DNA from: Candidatus Rhodoferax randersensis
GTDB lineage: Bacteria; Pseudomonadota; Gammaproteobacteria; Burkholderiales; Burkholderiaceae_C
Reading direction: 5' to 3'
Assembly: GCA_016718155.1 (NCBI GenBank)
Contig: JADKEH010000006.1
Location: 1 to 64,000, forward strand
DNA: 64,000 nucleotides
Part shown: positions 14,537 to 22,591 of the stretch, in pieces
Numbering within the stretch: position 1 is the first letter of the stretch
How the letters are laid out: each line of letters opens with the position of its first letter
The notes under the pieces: generated by a model
What the model was told of the DNA's origin: nothing
The model's input: the letters and a program-made list of their open reading frames with translations, nothing else
The model's database searches: none
Translations under genes and position numbers: made by a program

Positions 14537-15211
14537 TCACATTGCCAACTGCAACCAAATCTCGTTGCGTCGCAAGAACCACGGTGTCATGGGACCGTCG
14601 TAACGAGAGTAGATTGGCTCGCCAGTCCAGGCAATGTCCGCTGCGCGCAAGCCACTCTGCAGTTTGGCCAAGTGTTCGTTGTAGTTGGACTCCGACCAGA
14701 AGCCCGAGTAGCGGATCACCGCGACGCGCTTCGGTGCAACGTCGCGCAGCATCACGCGGGCGTCCAGGGGTTCGGGTGCATTGGCCACCGTAACTCCTTT
14801 GGGTAAAACAAACTGCACCATAAATCCGCCCGCTGTGGCGGATTGCGTAACGGGTGCGGTCATTTCCATTTTGACGGGTGCTGCTGTCTGCGTCACGGGT
14901 GCGGTCATCGCAAACGTGCGCTCACCCTTGTTTTTGCCGAAGATGTAGCCGGCCAGGATGGGGAATGCGCGGTTACCGGCATCGCTTGCGTCTGCGTTGA
15001 CCAAGACCTCTGCCACTGTGTAGGCAGCGTACTCACGCAGTTCAATGTCATCCAGAGTGCGCACGGTGGTGTAGGAGGGCTCCTCAATCGCGTGGCTAAC
15101 TGCGGGCAGCATGCTCAGCGTCAGCGCGGCAATTACCCAGCATGCGCGCGCCGCCCGGAACGCCAGGCTGTGCGCGGGGTAGGCAGGAGAAGTTTGTGCG
15201 GTGGTTGTCAT
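14537..15211 (-). CDS. SOUL-family heme-binding protein
   Basis: This 224-residue protein has an N-terminal hydrophobic segment (about residues 20-41, ending SHA, probably a signal peptide) followed by the SOUL/HBP fold: YTTVRTLDDIELREYAAYTV, FPILAGYIFGKNKGERTFAM, MTAPVTQ (present twice) and VAVIRYSGFWSESNYNEHL. SOUL proteins bind heme or tetrapyrrole; in bacteria they often sit in photo-oxidative stress loci. The ATG at 15211 is chosen because it gives a proper export signal. Confidence 0.9.
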   Translation of the reverse strand: MTTTAQTSPAYPAHSLAFRAARACWVIAALTLSMLPAVSHAIEEPSYTTVRTLDDIELREYAAYTVAEVLVNADASDAGNRAFPILAGYIFGKNKGERTFAMTAPVTQTAAPVKMEMTAPVTQSATAGGFMVQFVLPKGVTVANAPEPLDARVMLRDVAPKRVAVIRYSGFWSESNYNEHLAKLQSGLRAADIAWTGEPIYSRYDGPMTPWFLRRNEIWLQLAM

Positions 15212-15303
15212 GGTTAAAGCGTCCGGGTGAGCTGATGAGAAGCTGATGCAGTTGTTGGGGAGTCGCGCAGCCATCTGAGTGGCCGCGCGGTGTGGCAGCC
15301 CGC

Positions 15304-15759
15304 TTATTTGGGCATGACGACGGTGTCGATGACGTGGATGACACCGTTGTCTGCAACGATGTCCGTCTTGACGACATTGGCGCCATTCACCTGGACACCA
15401 CTCTTGGTGGTGACGGTCAGGTCTGAGCCCTGCACGGTTTTAACTTTCCCGGCCTTGACATCAGCGGCCATGACCTTGCCTGCAACTACGTGGTAGGTCA
15501 GCACTGCGGTCAGTTTGGCTTTGTCTTTCAGAAGTGCATCCAGGTCGGCCTTGGGGATTTTGGCGAAGGCTTCGTCGGTGGGTGCAAACACGGTGAACGG
15601 GCCCTTGCCTTTCAGGGTGTCGATCAAGCCGGCCGCGCCCAGGGCGGTTGCCAACGTTTTGAAGCTGCCGGCAGCTACGGCGGTGTCAACGATGTCTTTG
15701 GCTTGAACCGACAGTGCCATACCGAAGGAAAGAACAGAAGCGATAAGAACTTTTTTCAT
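15304..15759 (-). CDS. secreted fasciclin (FAS1) domain protein
   Basis: This 151-residue protein has a 20-residue signal peptide ([20 protein letters not shown]) and one FAS1 domain with both signature boxes: [15 protein letters not shown] and the closing [18 protein letters not shown]. Its layout matches the protein at 39152-39607 almost residue for residue, so they are recent paralogues. FAS1 domains mediate adhesion and matrix contacts; in proteobacteria the small secreted forms are poorly understood. The upstream 178 bp is AT-rich and contains the ACCAAT motif pair. Confidence 0.92.
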   Translation of the reverse strand: MKKVLIASVLSFGMALSVQAKDIVDTAVAAGSFKTLATALGAAGLIDTLKGKGPFTVFAPTDEAFAKIPKADLDALLKDKAKLTAVLTYHVVAGKVMAADVKAGKVKTVQGSDLTVTTKSGVQVNGANVVKTDIVADNGVIHVIDTVVMPK

Positions 15760-15821
15760 AAAAATCTCCAGAGGTTGTTGCAATAAACATCGCTACAAAA
15801 TGTGCGATAAGTAAATGTACA

Positions 15822-15871
15822 ACCAATTAGTAACATTATAGACTTTAGGGTATTAAACGAGACTTATTGGT
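15822..15871 (-). promoter_or_regulatory. inverted ACCAATWAGT motif pair upstream of the fasciclin gene
   Basis: ACCAATTAGT at 15822-15831 and ACTTATTGGT at 15862-15871 are inverted copies with one mismatch. The same ten-base half-site ACCAATAAGT occurs in the palindrome before the two-domain fasciclin lipoprotein (40714-40723). This suggests one regulator for both fasciclin loci. The flanking sequence is AT-rich and promoter-like. Confidence 0.45.
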
Positions 15872-15937
15872 AATTTTCGCTGTAACAGCCTTGCCCGTGG
15901 TGGCACCCAGGCTCGGGTGTTTGATGGGTACCCTCTT

Positions 15938-18424
15938 TCAGGCAATCACCCGGTCCCACGCCCCATAACGCTCGTGTATCGGCCCACGGCGGATGGACAG
16001 CGCCATTAGCGCCGCGCCCGCAATAACGCTAACGAGCAATGCCGCGGTGTCACCCGCAAACACAAACGGCACGACCATCAGACCTGCCCCCAGCGGCAGG
16101 TTCAGCCAGCGGGCTGGGCGGGCCACTTCGGCGGCGGCGATGGACACGACGGTCAGCACCAACGACCCGATGACATGGTGCGCATGGGCCAGGTTACCCT
16201 CCACCCCTGGCCACAGGCGGGTGAACAGCAGCGCCAGGCCAATCAGCGCGGTCAGGCCCAGGTTCCACGGCAGGTTGACACCACCGGCCAGCATGTTGCG
16301 CAGCACCGCTCGGGCAGGCTGATTGAACTCGTCGGCGGTCTGGCTGCTGGGGGTGGTGCCCGCTGGCAGGGTGTCGGTGTCGCCCCGAAAGAAGACTGCA
16401 AACCCGTTGCGCCCGGCCTGCATCCGTCGGCGCACAAATTGCAGCGTGGCAATCAGCTCGTCCAGCGAATACGGAATCTGGATCAAGATGGCGGCCGCGC
16501 CAATCAGCGCCACGGTGCTCAGCGTGCCAATCACGATCGGCTGGATGATTACAAACGCGATGGAAGTAATCCCCAGCGGAGCAATCATCAGCCCGAACAG
16601 CACCACCAGCCAGGGCATGGTGCGCCAGCGCGCCTTGGCCCCGACCAACCCGGTGAGTATTTCCAGCAGGTAGGTGTAGCCGCCCAGGGCTGCATCCGAC
16701 ACCGGAAACGCCTTGGACAAGGCCGAGGTGATGACTTCTTCGGTGCCGTTTTGCGGATCGGTTGGCGAGCCGGGAAAAAACGGGTCCCACACAGCGGGGA
16801 TGTGACCCAGCTGGTAGCCGGCAAGATAGCGCGCTACAAACAAGCCAATCAACGCGGTGGCGATGATGGGCAGGCGCTGCGTCCAGGCCGATGGGTTGTA
16901 GCTCCAGCCCGGCGGAATGTCAGGGCCGGTGAGCGACGCCAGTGCCGAGGGTCCGGGCTCAGGTTTGAGGCAAACGGCAAAGCCAAAGATCAGCGCCCCC
17001 ACCAGCGAGTCCGACAGGTAGGCCGCTGCATTGCCGGTGTTGAACAAAAACGGAATCGCCATCACCAGCGTACCAATACCGGCACACACCCAGCGTGCTG
17101 CGGTGCCGCGCTGCGACAGGGCCAGCGTGGCAAACACCATCAGCAGGGCACCCAGCGCCATCTCGCTCCAGCGCAGCAAGGGTTCTTGCACATGGATCAG
17201 CAGGGGCTGGGTGAACAGCCAGCTGCCCAGGGCGATGTTGACGAAATGCGGCCAACGGTTGTCGCTGTGCTCGGCGGTGAACTGCTGCTGGTGGCGCTGG
17301 CGCAAGTCTTCAGGGTCGTGGCCCGCCTCGCTGGCGGCAGTTACCCATTCGGGTGGGGTTACATCGTTGCGCCGGTACCAGCCGGGCGGGTCGTCTTGCA
17401 GGGCTTTGACCAGAGCGGGCAATGCATCTTTGAAGTTGTGGTGGGGCTCCCAGTCCAACAAATCACGGGCGCGGCGGGTATTGAGTGCGTAGTGGTCATC
17501 GGCCATTTCTGCCATGAAGGGCCGCACAAAAGGGGCCTGGCCCTTGTCGATGATGTCGGGTATGACCGGCTCCAGCTTGGTCTGCGCCCACAGCCCGGCT
17601 GCGGCCAGCGTTTTGGGCACCTGCAGCGTGGTCCAGTTGTCCACACCGTGCATCAGCGTGCCCAGGCGGTCTTGCAGCGCGTCATAGCCCATGGCATCGT
17701 CTTCACCAATGAGGATGGATGTTTCAGTGGGCAGCGCGCGGCGGCGGTCAATGGTGCGCCTAAAGGCGTCGAGCATGTCATCACGGTGCAGCATGGCCTG
17801 GCCAACCAGGGTGCTGCCAGAGTAAAAGTAGCTTTGCAGGTCGCGCTCGTAAATGCGGGCAAACTGTTGGGCCATGGTGGGCACCAGCGACTGCTCGTCA
17901 TAGACGCCGGCCAGGCGCAGGTTGACATACGGAATTGCACCGTGCTCTTGCTGCACCACCGCCTCGGCCGCCGCCTTGGAGCGCGGGTAGGCCCAGCGCG
18001 GCCCAATCGGGTGGCTCTCGGTAATGCGCTCGCCCGGCTTGCAGGGCGCATGCACCAGCATCGTGCTGGCATAGACAAACTGCTCGACCTCAAACGCCTG
18101 CAGCGCCCGCAGCAGGTGCCGCGTGCCTTCGATATTCACGCTTTGGTAGCGCGGGTCATCGGCATTGCTGAAATCAAAATAGGCCACCAGATGCACCACG
18201 CTGGCGATGTGTGTGCCATAGGCATCGCGCAGCTTGTGCAGTGCCAGGTCAATGGAGGCAGGGGAAGAAAAGTCTGCCTGCAGAACCGGGAACGCGCCGT
18301 TTTGGCCCTTTCGGTCCAGTCCGACTACCTGGTAACTGTCGCTGAGTGCGCGCGCTAGCGACTGCCCAAGGTTGCCGCTGGCGCCGGTGATGACTACCAG
18401 GGGGCGGGAGGGGGCTGTCGTCAT
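15938..18424 (-). CDS. fusion of NAD-dependent epimerase (SDR) with SPW-repeat and VKOR-like membrane domains
   Basis: From the ATG at 18424 this is 828 residues. Residues 1-310 are an extended SDR with LVVITGASGNLGQSLARAL (NAD site) and Tyr-containing WAYPRSKAAAEAVV. Around 360-455 is an SPW-like membrane segment (HFVNIALGSWLFTQPLLI). The middle, about 480-640, is VKOR-like (WDPFFPGSPTDPQ, then FPVSDAALGGYTYLLEIL), and a second SPW-like segment closes the protein. The VKOR-like part has no CXXC, so disulfide chemistry is not expected. Starts at 18487 or 18493 would overlap terB; none has a good ribosome site. The function is unknown; membrane-coupled dehydrogenation is possible. Confidence 0.85.
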   Translation of the reverse strand: MTTAPSRPLVVITGASGNLGQSLARALSDSYQVVGLDRKGQNGAFPVLQADFSSPASIDLALHKLRDAYGTHIASVVHLVAYFDFSNADDPRYQSVNIEGTRHLLRALQAFEVEQFVYASTMLVHAPCKPGERITESHPIGPRWAYPRSKAAAEAVVQQEHGAIPYVNLRLAGVYDEQSLVPTMAQQFARIYERDLQSYFYSGSTLVGQAMLHRDDMLDAFRRTIDRRRALPTETSILIGEDDAMGYDALQDRLGTLMHGVDNWTTLQVPKTLAAAGLWAQTKLEPVIPDIIDKGQAPFVRPFMAEMADDHYALNTRRARDLLDWEPHHNFKDALPALVKALQDDPPGWYRRNDVTPPEWVTAASEAGHDPEDLRQRHQQQFTAEHSDNRWPHFVNIALGSWLFTQPLLIHVQEPLLRWSEMALGALLMVFATLALSQRGTAARWVCAGIGTLVMAIPFLFNTGNAAAYLSDSLVGALIFGFAVCLKPEPGPSALASLTGPDIPPGWSYNPSAWTQRLPIIATALIGLFVARYLAGYQLGHIPAVWDPFFPGSPTDPQNGTEEVITSALSKAFPVSDAALGGYTYLLEILTGLVGAKARWRTMPWLVVLFGLMIAPLGITSIAFVIIQPIVIGTLSTVALIGAAAILIQIPYSLDELIATLQFVRRRMQAGRNGFAVFFRGDTDTLPAGTTPSSQTADEFNQPARAVLRNMLAGGVNLPWNLGLTALIGLALLFTRLWPGVEGNLAHAHHVIGSLVLTVVSIAAAEVARPARWLNLPLGAGLMVVPFVFAGDTAALLVSVIAGAALMALSIRRGPIHERYGAWDRVIA

Positions 18425-18467
18425 GGCGTGGGCAAATGCGTTTCCTTGCAGGTGGCCTAGGGCGTTT

Positions 18468-18923
18468 TCATCCGATTGAGCCAGCATGGGCATGAGCGGG
18501 GAGATTGATTTCTGCCGTGGCTGGGCCCGCGTTGACAGGACTGGTTTGCCAGATGCCACTGATCGCCTGGATCATGGCTGCCTCACCCTCCGACAGGTGT
18601 TTGTCGGCATGGGCAACCGATTCCGCAAGGCGCAACACCTGCGCACGCAATTGCGGCGCATCCACCTCGGCCAACAGCGATGCCATCAACCCATCTTCCA
18701 CACGGGACAGAAGGGAGCGTCCATCAAATCCATCCATCAGCAAGTCTTCGCAAAACGTCTGGACAATGCCAGGCAGTTCTTGCGGATCCAGGCCCAAATG
18801 CCGCACGCCATCGGATCGGTTGAGTGCTTCAAACTCCGAACGGCATACATGGCCGTCAGAGATGAGAACGAGCGCCAGGATTCGCGCGGCGGCTTCGGGG
18901 CTGTTGCGGGGGTAGGAGCGCAT
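18468..18923 (-). CDS. TerB-like (tellurite resistance TerB domain) protein
   Basis: This 151-residue protein is all-helical with TerB-type features: NSPEAAARILALVLISDGHV with the acidic/His turn, EFEALNRSDGVRHLGLDPQE, and a second half VLRLAESVAHADKHLSEGEA. The repeated DGH/HADKHLS motif is the metal-binding signature of TerB-like helices. It is divergent from the NhaR-type regulator and upstream of the SDR fusion, with which it may be cotranscribed. Confidence 0.78.
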   Translation of the reverse strand: MRSYPRNSPEAAARILALVLISDGHVCRSEFEALNRSDGVRHLGLDPQELPGIVQTFCEDLLMDGFDGRSLLSRVEDGLMASLLAEVDAPQLRAQVLRLAESVAHADKHLSEGEAAMIQAISGIWQTSPVNAGPATAEINLPAHAHAGSIG

Positions 18924-18988
18924 GCTGGTGTCCTTCGGTAAAGAGTGAATCGGTTAGTCAAGCTCCGAAGATAGGGTTTTTCTTGCTT

Positions 18989-19033
18989 CTAAAAAAGCAG
19001 ATAATTTGGCATCATTAATCTTAAAAAACCTGA
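18989..19033 (+). promoter_or_regulatory. copy of the shared motif before the NhaR-like gene
   Basis: CTAAAAAAGCAGATAATTT at 18989-19007, then CTTAAAAAACCTGA, parallels the element at 13433-13478. It lies immediately before the regulator ATG, so autoregulation is possible. Confidence 0.5.
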
Positions 19034-19035
19034 CC

Positions 19036-19920
19036 ATGAGCACCACCTTCAACTACAAGCACCTGTACTACTTTTGGGTTGTGGCCAAAGAGGGAGGCAT
19101 CTCCCGGGCTGCCGACAAGCTGGACATGGCGGTGCAAACCGTCAGCGCCCAGGTGCGTGAGCTGGAGCGCTCCCTGGGCTATGCGCTTCTCAAACCCGCC
19201 GGGCGTGGGCTGGTGCTCACCGATGCGGGCGTGGCGGCCATGCAGCAAGCAGATCAGATATTTCAGTTGGGCGCAGACCTGCCAGCGCGGGTACGCGATG
19301 CCGTGAGCGCGCCGACCGTGCGGCTGGCAGTGGGTGTTTGTGATGGTCTGCCCAAGTTGGTAGTGCATAGGCTCATTCAGCCGGTCATAGCCGAGCCCCA
19401 CTTGCGCCTGCTGTGCCACGAGGGAAATTTAGACGATTTGCTGGGTGATCTGGCCCTGCACCGGCTCGATGTGGTGTTGTCTGACCGCCCTGCGCCGGTC
19501 AACCCCAACATCAAGCTCTACAGCCACAACCTGGGGTCTTCAACCATCGGCTGGTACGGCACTGCTGCGATGCTGAAGGATGCTGGCAAAGACTTCCCAC
19601 AAAGCCTGGCCGACATACCCATGCTACTGCCCACCCCGCACACTGCCGTGCGCGACCGACTGGACCAGTGGTTCGAGCAGCGCGCCATTCGGCCACGGAT
19701 AGTGGGCGAGTTTGCCGACAGTGCCCTGCTCAAAACTTTTGGTGCCAGCGGCATGGGTGTGTTTCCGGCGGCAGAGTGGGTGCACGACGATTTGCTGGCG
19801 CACTATGCCGTGCAGCGCATAGGCCCGTGCGAAGGCGTTACCGAGCAGTTCTTTGCCATTGGGACCGAAAAGAAAGTGCAGCACCCGCTGGTGCAGCGCT
19901 TGCTGCAGCCAGCGCTGTAA
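19036..19920 (+). CDS. nhaR: LysR-family transcriptional regulator, NhaR-like
   Basis: This 294-residue LysR regulator has the NhaR-type start FNYKHLYYFWVVAKEGGISR and the winged HTH AADKLDMAVQTVSAQVRELE. The effector domain contains VGVCDGLPKLVVHRLIQPV, also NhaR-like. In enterobacteria NhaR activates sodium/proton antiporter and stress genes in response to Na+. Here no nhaA is adjacent, but an Mrp-type antiporter operon begins about 1.2 kb to the right. The ATG at 19036 is chosen because the conserved fold starts there. The symbol is by similarity of motifs only. Confidence 0.83.
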   Translation: MSTTFNYKHLYYFWVVAKEGGISRAADKLDMAVQTVSAQVRELERSLGYALLKPAGRGLVLTDAGVAAMQQADQIFQLGADLPARVRDAVSAPTVRLAVGVCDGLPKLVVHRLIQPVIAEPHLRLLCHEGNLDDLLGDLALHRLDVVLSDRPAPVNPNIKLYSHNLGSSTIGWYGTAAMLKDAGKDFPQSLADIPMLLPTPHTAVRDRLDQWFEQRAIRPRIVGEFADSALLKTFGASGMGVFPAAEWVHDDLLAHYAVQRIGPCEGVTEQFFAIGTEKKVQHPLVQRLLQPAL

Positions 19921-19945
19921 ACCGGCGCAGGGCCGGGATGTCAAC

Positions 19946-20398
19946 TTACACGGATGCTTTTTTCGGGCGCAAGCGTCCTGCCAATTTCAGCCCGTCGCGC
20001 ATGTTTTTGGACAGCAACCAAAAGTTGATGGCCCCCGCTACCAGTTCCACCACTTGAACTGCGTAAAAGCTCGTATCAAACACGCCCGCCTGGGCCTTGG
20101 CGTGCAGGTAGAAAGCCGACGGCAAGAGGATCAACAAACCATTGAACGCGATGAAGGGCATGCGTTTCTTTTTGGACTCAAGCAACCGGCCAGAGCGACC
20201 CTTGGCAAGCGCGAAGCCGCTGCCTCCGGTGGCCACCATCGCGGGTATGAGCACCCACATCGCCTGCAGGATGATGCCTTTGACCGTGACGATTGCCGCC
20301 GCTGACAAAAACAGCTCGGAGAAAAGTGTCGAGGTCCAAAAGCTCAAGATACAGAGCATGGCAATGCTGCCAAAAATTGCGTGGGCGCGTGATTTCAT
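19946..20398 (-). CDS. small membrane protein in an operon with a MarR regulator
   Basis: This 150-residue protein has four hydrophobic segments (about residues 5-28, 34-62, 84-102, 112-130) and basic ends, with the loop LAKGRSGRLLESKKKRMPF inside. I do not recognise the family with certainty. Its ATG overlaps the stop of the MarR gene (ATGA), so it is translationally coupled and presumably regulated by that repressor. Typical targets of such pairs are efflux or envelope stress proteins. Confidence 0.75.
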   Translation of the reverse strand: MKSRAHAIFGSIAMLCILSFWTSTLFSELFLSAAAIVTVKGIILQAMWVLIPAMVATGGSGFALAKGRSGRLLESKKKRMPFIAFNGLLILLPSAFYLHAKAQAGVFDTSFYAVQVVELVAGAINFWLLSKNMRDGLKLAGRLRPKKASV

Positions 20399-20892
20399 GG
20401 GTTGGTTCCTTGGTTTTTGCGAGTGGTGCGTTTGGGCGTTGCGGGTGTGCGCATCTTTTCCAGTTGCACCACAAGCTGATCCAGCACGCTAAGCGCACTG
20501 GCGATATCCGCATCGCCGATGGCGCCCCGCAGTACATCGACGCGCTGCGCCCATGCAGACGAAATGGCGGCATAGGTGGCTTTGCCCTCTGGACTCAGCG
20601 TGTAGACCGCCGCACGGGCGTCCTGCGGGTTGTCATGCGGAGTCAGCAGCCCTTGATCGACCAAGAGGTTGATTTGCTTGGTCGCAGCCTGGCGGGTTAA
20701 GCCCATGATGCGGGCGATGCCAGAGGCGGAAGGTGGCGAATCTGAAAGCTCTATGGCCCCTAAAATTTTCCACTTGGCACTGGTCATTCCCCACTGCAAG
20801 GTCAAAGCGTCGCCAACGCCGGAGAGGCTCTGCTGTGCCCGAAACACGTGCAGCGCCAATTGTGAAATGGGATCGAGAAGTTCTTGGCCCAT
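20395..20892 (-). CDS. MarR-family transcriptional regulator
   Basis: From the ATG at 20892 this is 165 residues with a winged helix (about 35-115): MTSAKWKILGAIELSDSPPS, GIARIMGLTRQAATKQINLL and LLTPHDNPQDARAAVYTLSP (wing). The C-terminus is Lys/Arg-rich. A TTG 18 bp upstream is possible but lies inside the first operator. Two palindromes of TTGACA...TGTCAA type lie just upstream, so it is probably a ligand-released autorepressor controlling itself and the downstream membrane protein. Confidence 0.9.
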   Translation of the reverse strand: MGQELLDPISQLALHVFRAQQSLSGVGDALTLQWGMTSAKWKILGAIELSDSPPSASGIARIMGLTRQAATKQINLLVDQGLLTPHDNPQDARAAVYTLSPEGKATYAAISSAWAQRVDVLRGAIGDADIASALSVLDQLVVQLEKMRTPATPKRTTRKNQGTNP

Positions 20893-20903
20893 GATGGTAA
20901 ATA

Positions 20904-20949
20904 TTGACAACTAGGTGTCAATTATTTCAGTTTGACAACCTGTTGTCAA
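20904..20949 (-). promoter_or_regulatory. tandem MarR operators
   Basis: TTGACAACTAGGTGTCAA (20904-20921) and the perfect palindrome TTGACAACCTGTTGTCAA (20932-20949) are centred 28 bp apart, roughly on the same DNA face, upstream of the MarR ATG. MarR proteins bind such 16-20 bp palindromes. Confidence 0.75.
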
Positions 20950-21073
20950 TAACACGGATTTTTGGCCTATGGTCCTCGCCGAATTTGCGCAGGAAGCTAT
21001 GGTTTTGGCAGCAGAGGTGTAGGCGTCGACGAGACTTGCTGACCGCGGGCCGGGTCACGCAGAATCAGCTGGG

Positions 21074-22591
21074 TCAGTTTGACGTCGGCACCAAGTGGTA
21101 TTCCCGTTCGGCGATCAACTTCACCCACTGGAGCGGGCTGCCCGGCGACTCGGCAAGCATGCCGGCGGCCAGGGTCATGATCGCCGTGGCCAGCGGCGGC
21201 AACAGCAATAGCCACGCGGTCTCACGCCAGCCGCGCGCCGAAATGTGTTCTTCTGGCCAGGCAGGCGGCGTCGGTCGCAACCAGGCCCGCCAAAGTATCG
21301 GCAGAAAATAGGCGGCGTTGAGCAGGCTGGAAGTCCACAACACCCAGATCGCCCAGTCCATACCGGCGGCTGCCGCGCCATCCGACAGCCACGCCTTGCT
21401 GATTGCGCCGGCGGTGAGCGGCGCCCCCATCATGCCGAGCGCGCCGATCGAGAACGCCAGCGTGGTCAGTGGCATGCGCCGCCCGGCGCCATCCATTTCA
21501 CTGACCTTGTGGATACCCAGGGTTTCCGCGTAATTACCCGCGCAAAAGAACAAGGTGACTTTCATGATGCCCTGATGCACCAGATGCACAAGACCGCCGA
21601 TGGTGCCGATGGGGCCGAACAGTGCGGTGCCGAGCACGATATAAGACACTTGGCTCACCGTGGAATACGCCAGCCGCTTCTTCAGGTCGTCCTGAAACAG
21701 CGCGCGCAAACTGCCCCACAGGATGGTCACGGCAGCCAATATGGCAAGCGGGTAGAGCAGCTCTAGCGACTGCGCGAACTCGACGCCATACACCTCGTAA
21801 ATAATGCGCACGATGCCGAAGGCACCCGCCTTGACGACGGCGACGGCGTGCAACAGCGCCGACACCGGTGCCGGGGCCACCATCGCCTGCGGTAGCCAAC
21901 CGTGCAGCGGAACGATGGCCGCCTTGACGCCGACACCGGCGATCAGCAGCAAAAAGATGATTTTCAACTGGCCTGCGTATTGCGGGCCAAGGGCGGCGGC
22001 AATGCCGCCAAGTGCGAACTCGGTGTGGCCCAGCAGGTGGTGCAGCCAGACGATGCCGGTCAGCAGTGCCGTGCCGCCGATCAGCGTGTAGGTGAGGTAG
22101 ACCGTGCCGCCCTTCATGGCCTTGTCGGTGCCGCGATGCACCACCAGCGGAAAGGTCGACAGCGTCAGCAGTTCGTAGAAGATGAAAAAGGTGAACAAGT
22201 TCGCCGCCATGGCGATGCCCATCGTCGCCGTCACACACAGGCTGAAAAAGCCGAAAAAGCGGCTGCGGTGCGGCGCGCCTTCCAGGTAGCCGATGGCGTA
22301 GAGCGTGGTGAACAGCCAGAGGATGGCCGATAGCGTGATGAACAGCATGCCCAGGGCGTCGGCCTTGAGCGCCAGTTCCAGGCCGGGCAGTACTGCGTAA
22401 CGCACGCTGTATTCCTCGCCGCCCGCCACCCCGACCAGCAGCCATGCGACCAGGCCCAGCTTGGCGATAGCGCCGAACAGGTTGAGGAACGACCGCACGC
22501 CGACCCAGGCGTCCGGCAACGTGAAGATAACAAGGCCCGGCAGCAACGAGGATGCCAGCACCCCCAGTAGCAATAGTTCGTGGCTGGTCAT
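21074..22591 (-). CDS. Mrp/Mbh-type antiporter subunit, NuoL/MrpA-D-like (second large subunit)
   Basis: This 505-residue protein of about 14 transmembrane helices belongs to the proton-translocating family of complex I NuoL/M/N. The conserved glutamate is in FFIFYELLTLSTFPLVVHRG, the lysine in GVGVKAAIVPLHGWLPQAM, and AYSTVSQVSYI follows. It is the last gene of the operon, overlapping the preceding large subunit by 4 bp. It lacks the MrpA C-terminal extension; those parts are encoded as separate small genes in this operon. Confidence 0.87.
   Translation of the reverse strand: MTSHELLLLGVLASSLLPGLVIFTLPDAWVGVRSFLNLFGAIAKLGLVAWLLVGVAGGEEYSVRYAVLPGLELALKADALGMLFITLSAILWLFTTLYAIGYLEGAPHRSRFFGFFSLCVTATMGIAMAANLFTFFIFYELLTLSTFPLVVHRGTDKAMKGGTVYLTYTLIGGTALLTGIVWLHHLLGHTEFALGGIAAALGPQYAGQLKIIFLLLIAGVGVKAAIVPLHGWLPQAMVAPAPVSALLHAVAVVKAGAFGIVRIIYEVYGVEFAQSLELLYPLAILAAVTILWGSLRALFQDDLKKRLAYSTVSQVSYIVLGTALFGPIGTIGGLVHLVHQGIMKVTLFFCAGNYAETLGIHKVSEMDGAGRRMPLTTLAFSIGALGMMGAPLTAGAISKAWLSDGAAAAGMDWAIWVLWTSSLLNAAYFLPILWRAWLRPTPPAWPEEHISARGWRETAWLLLLPPLATAIMTLAAGMLAESPGSPLQWVKLIAEREYHLVPTSN

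Noticed and set aside
16175..18358. 727-codon plus-strand open frame opposite the SDR fusion
   Set aside because: Antisense shadow of a real gene with recognised domains; low-complexity Gln/Arg/Gly composition.
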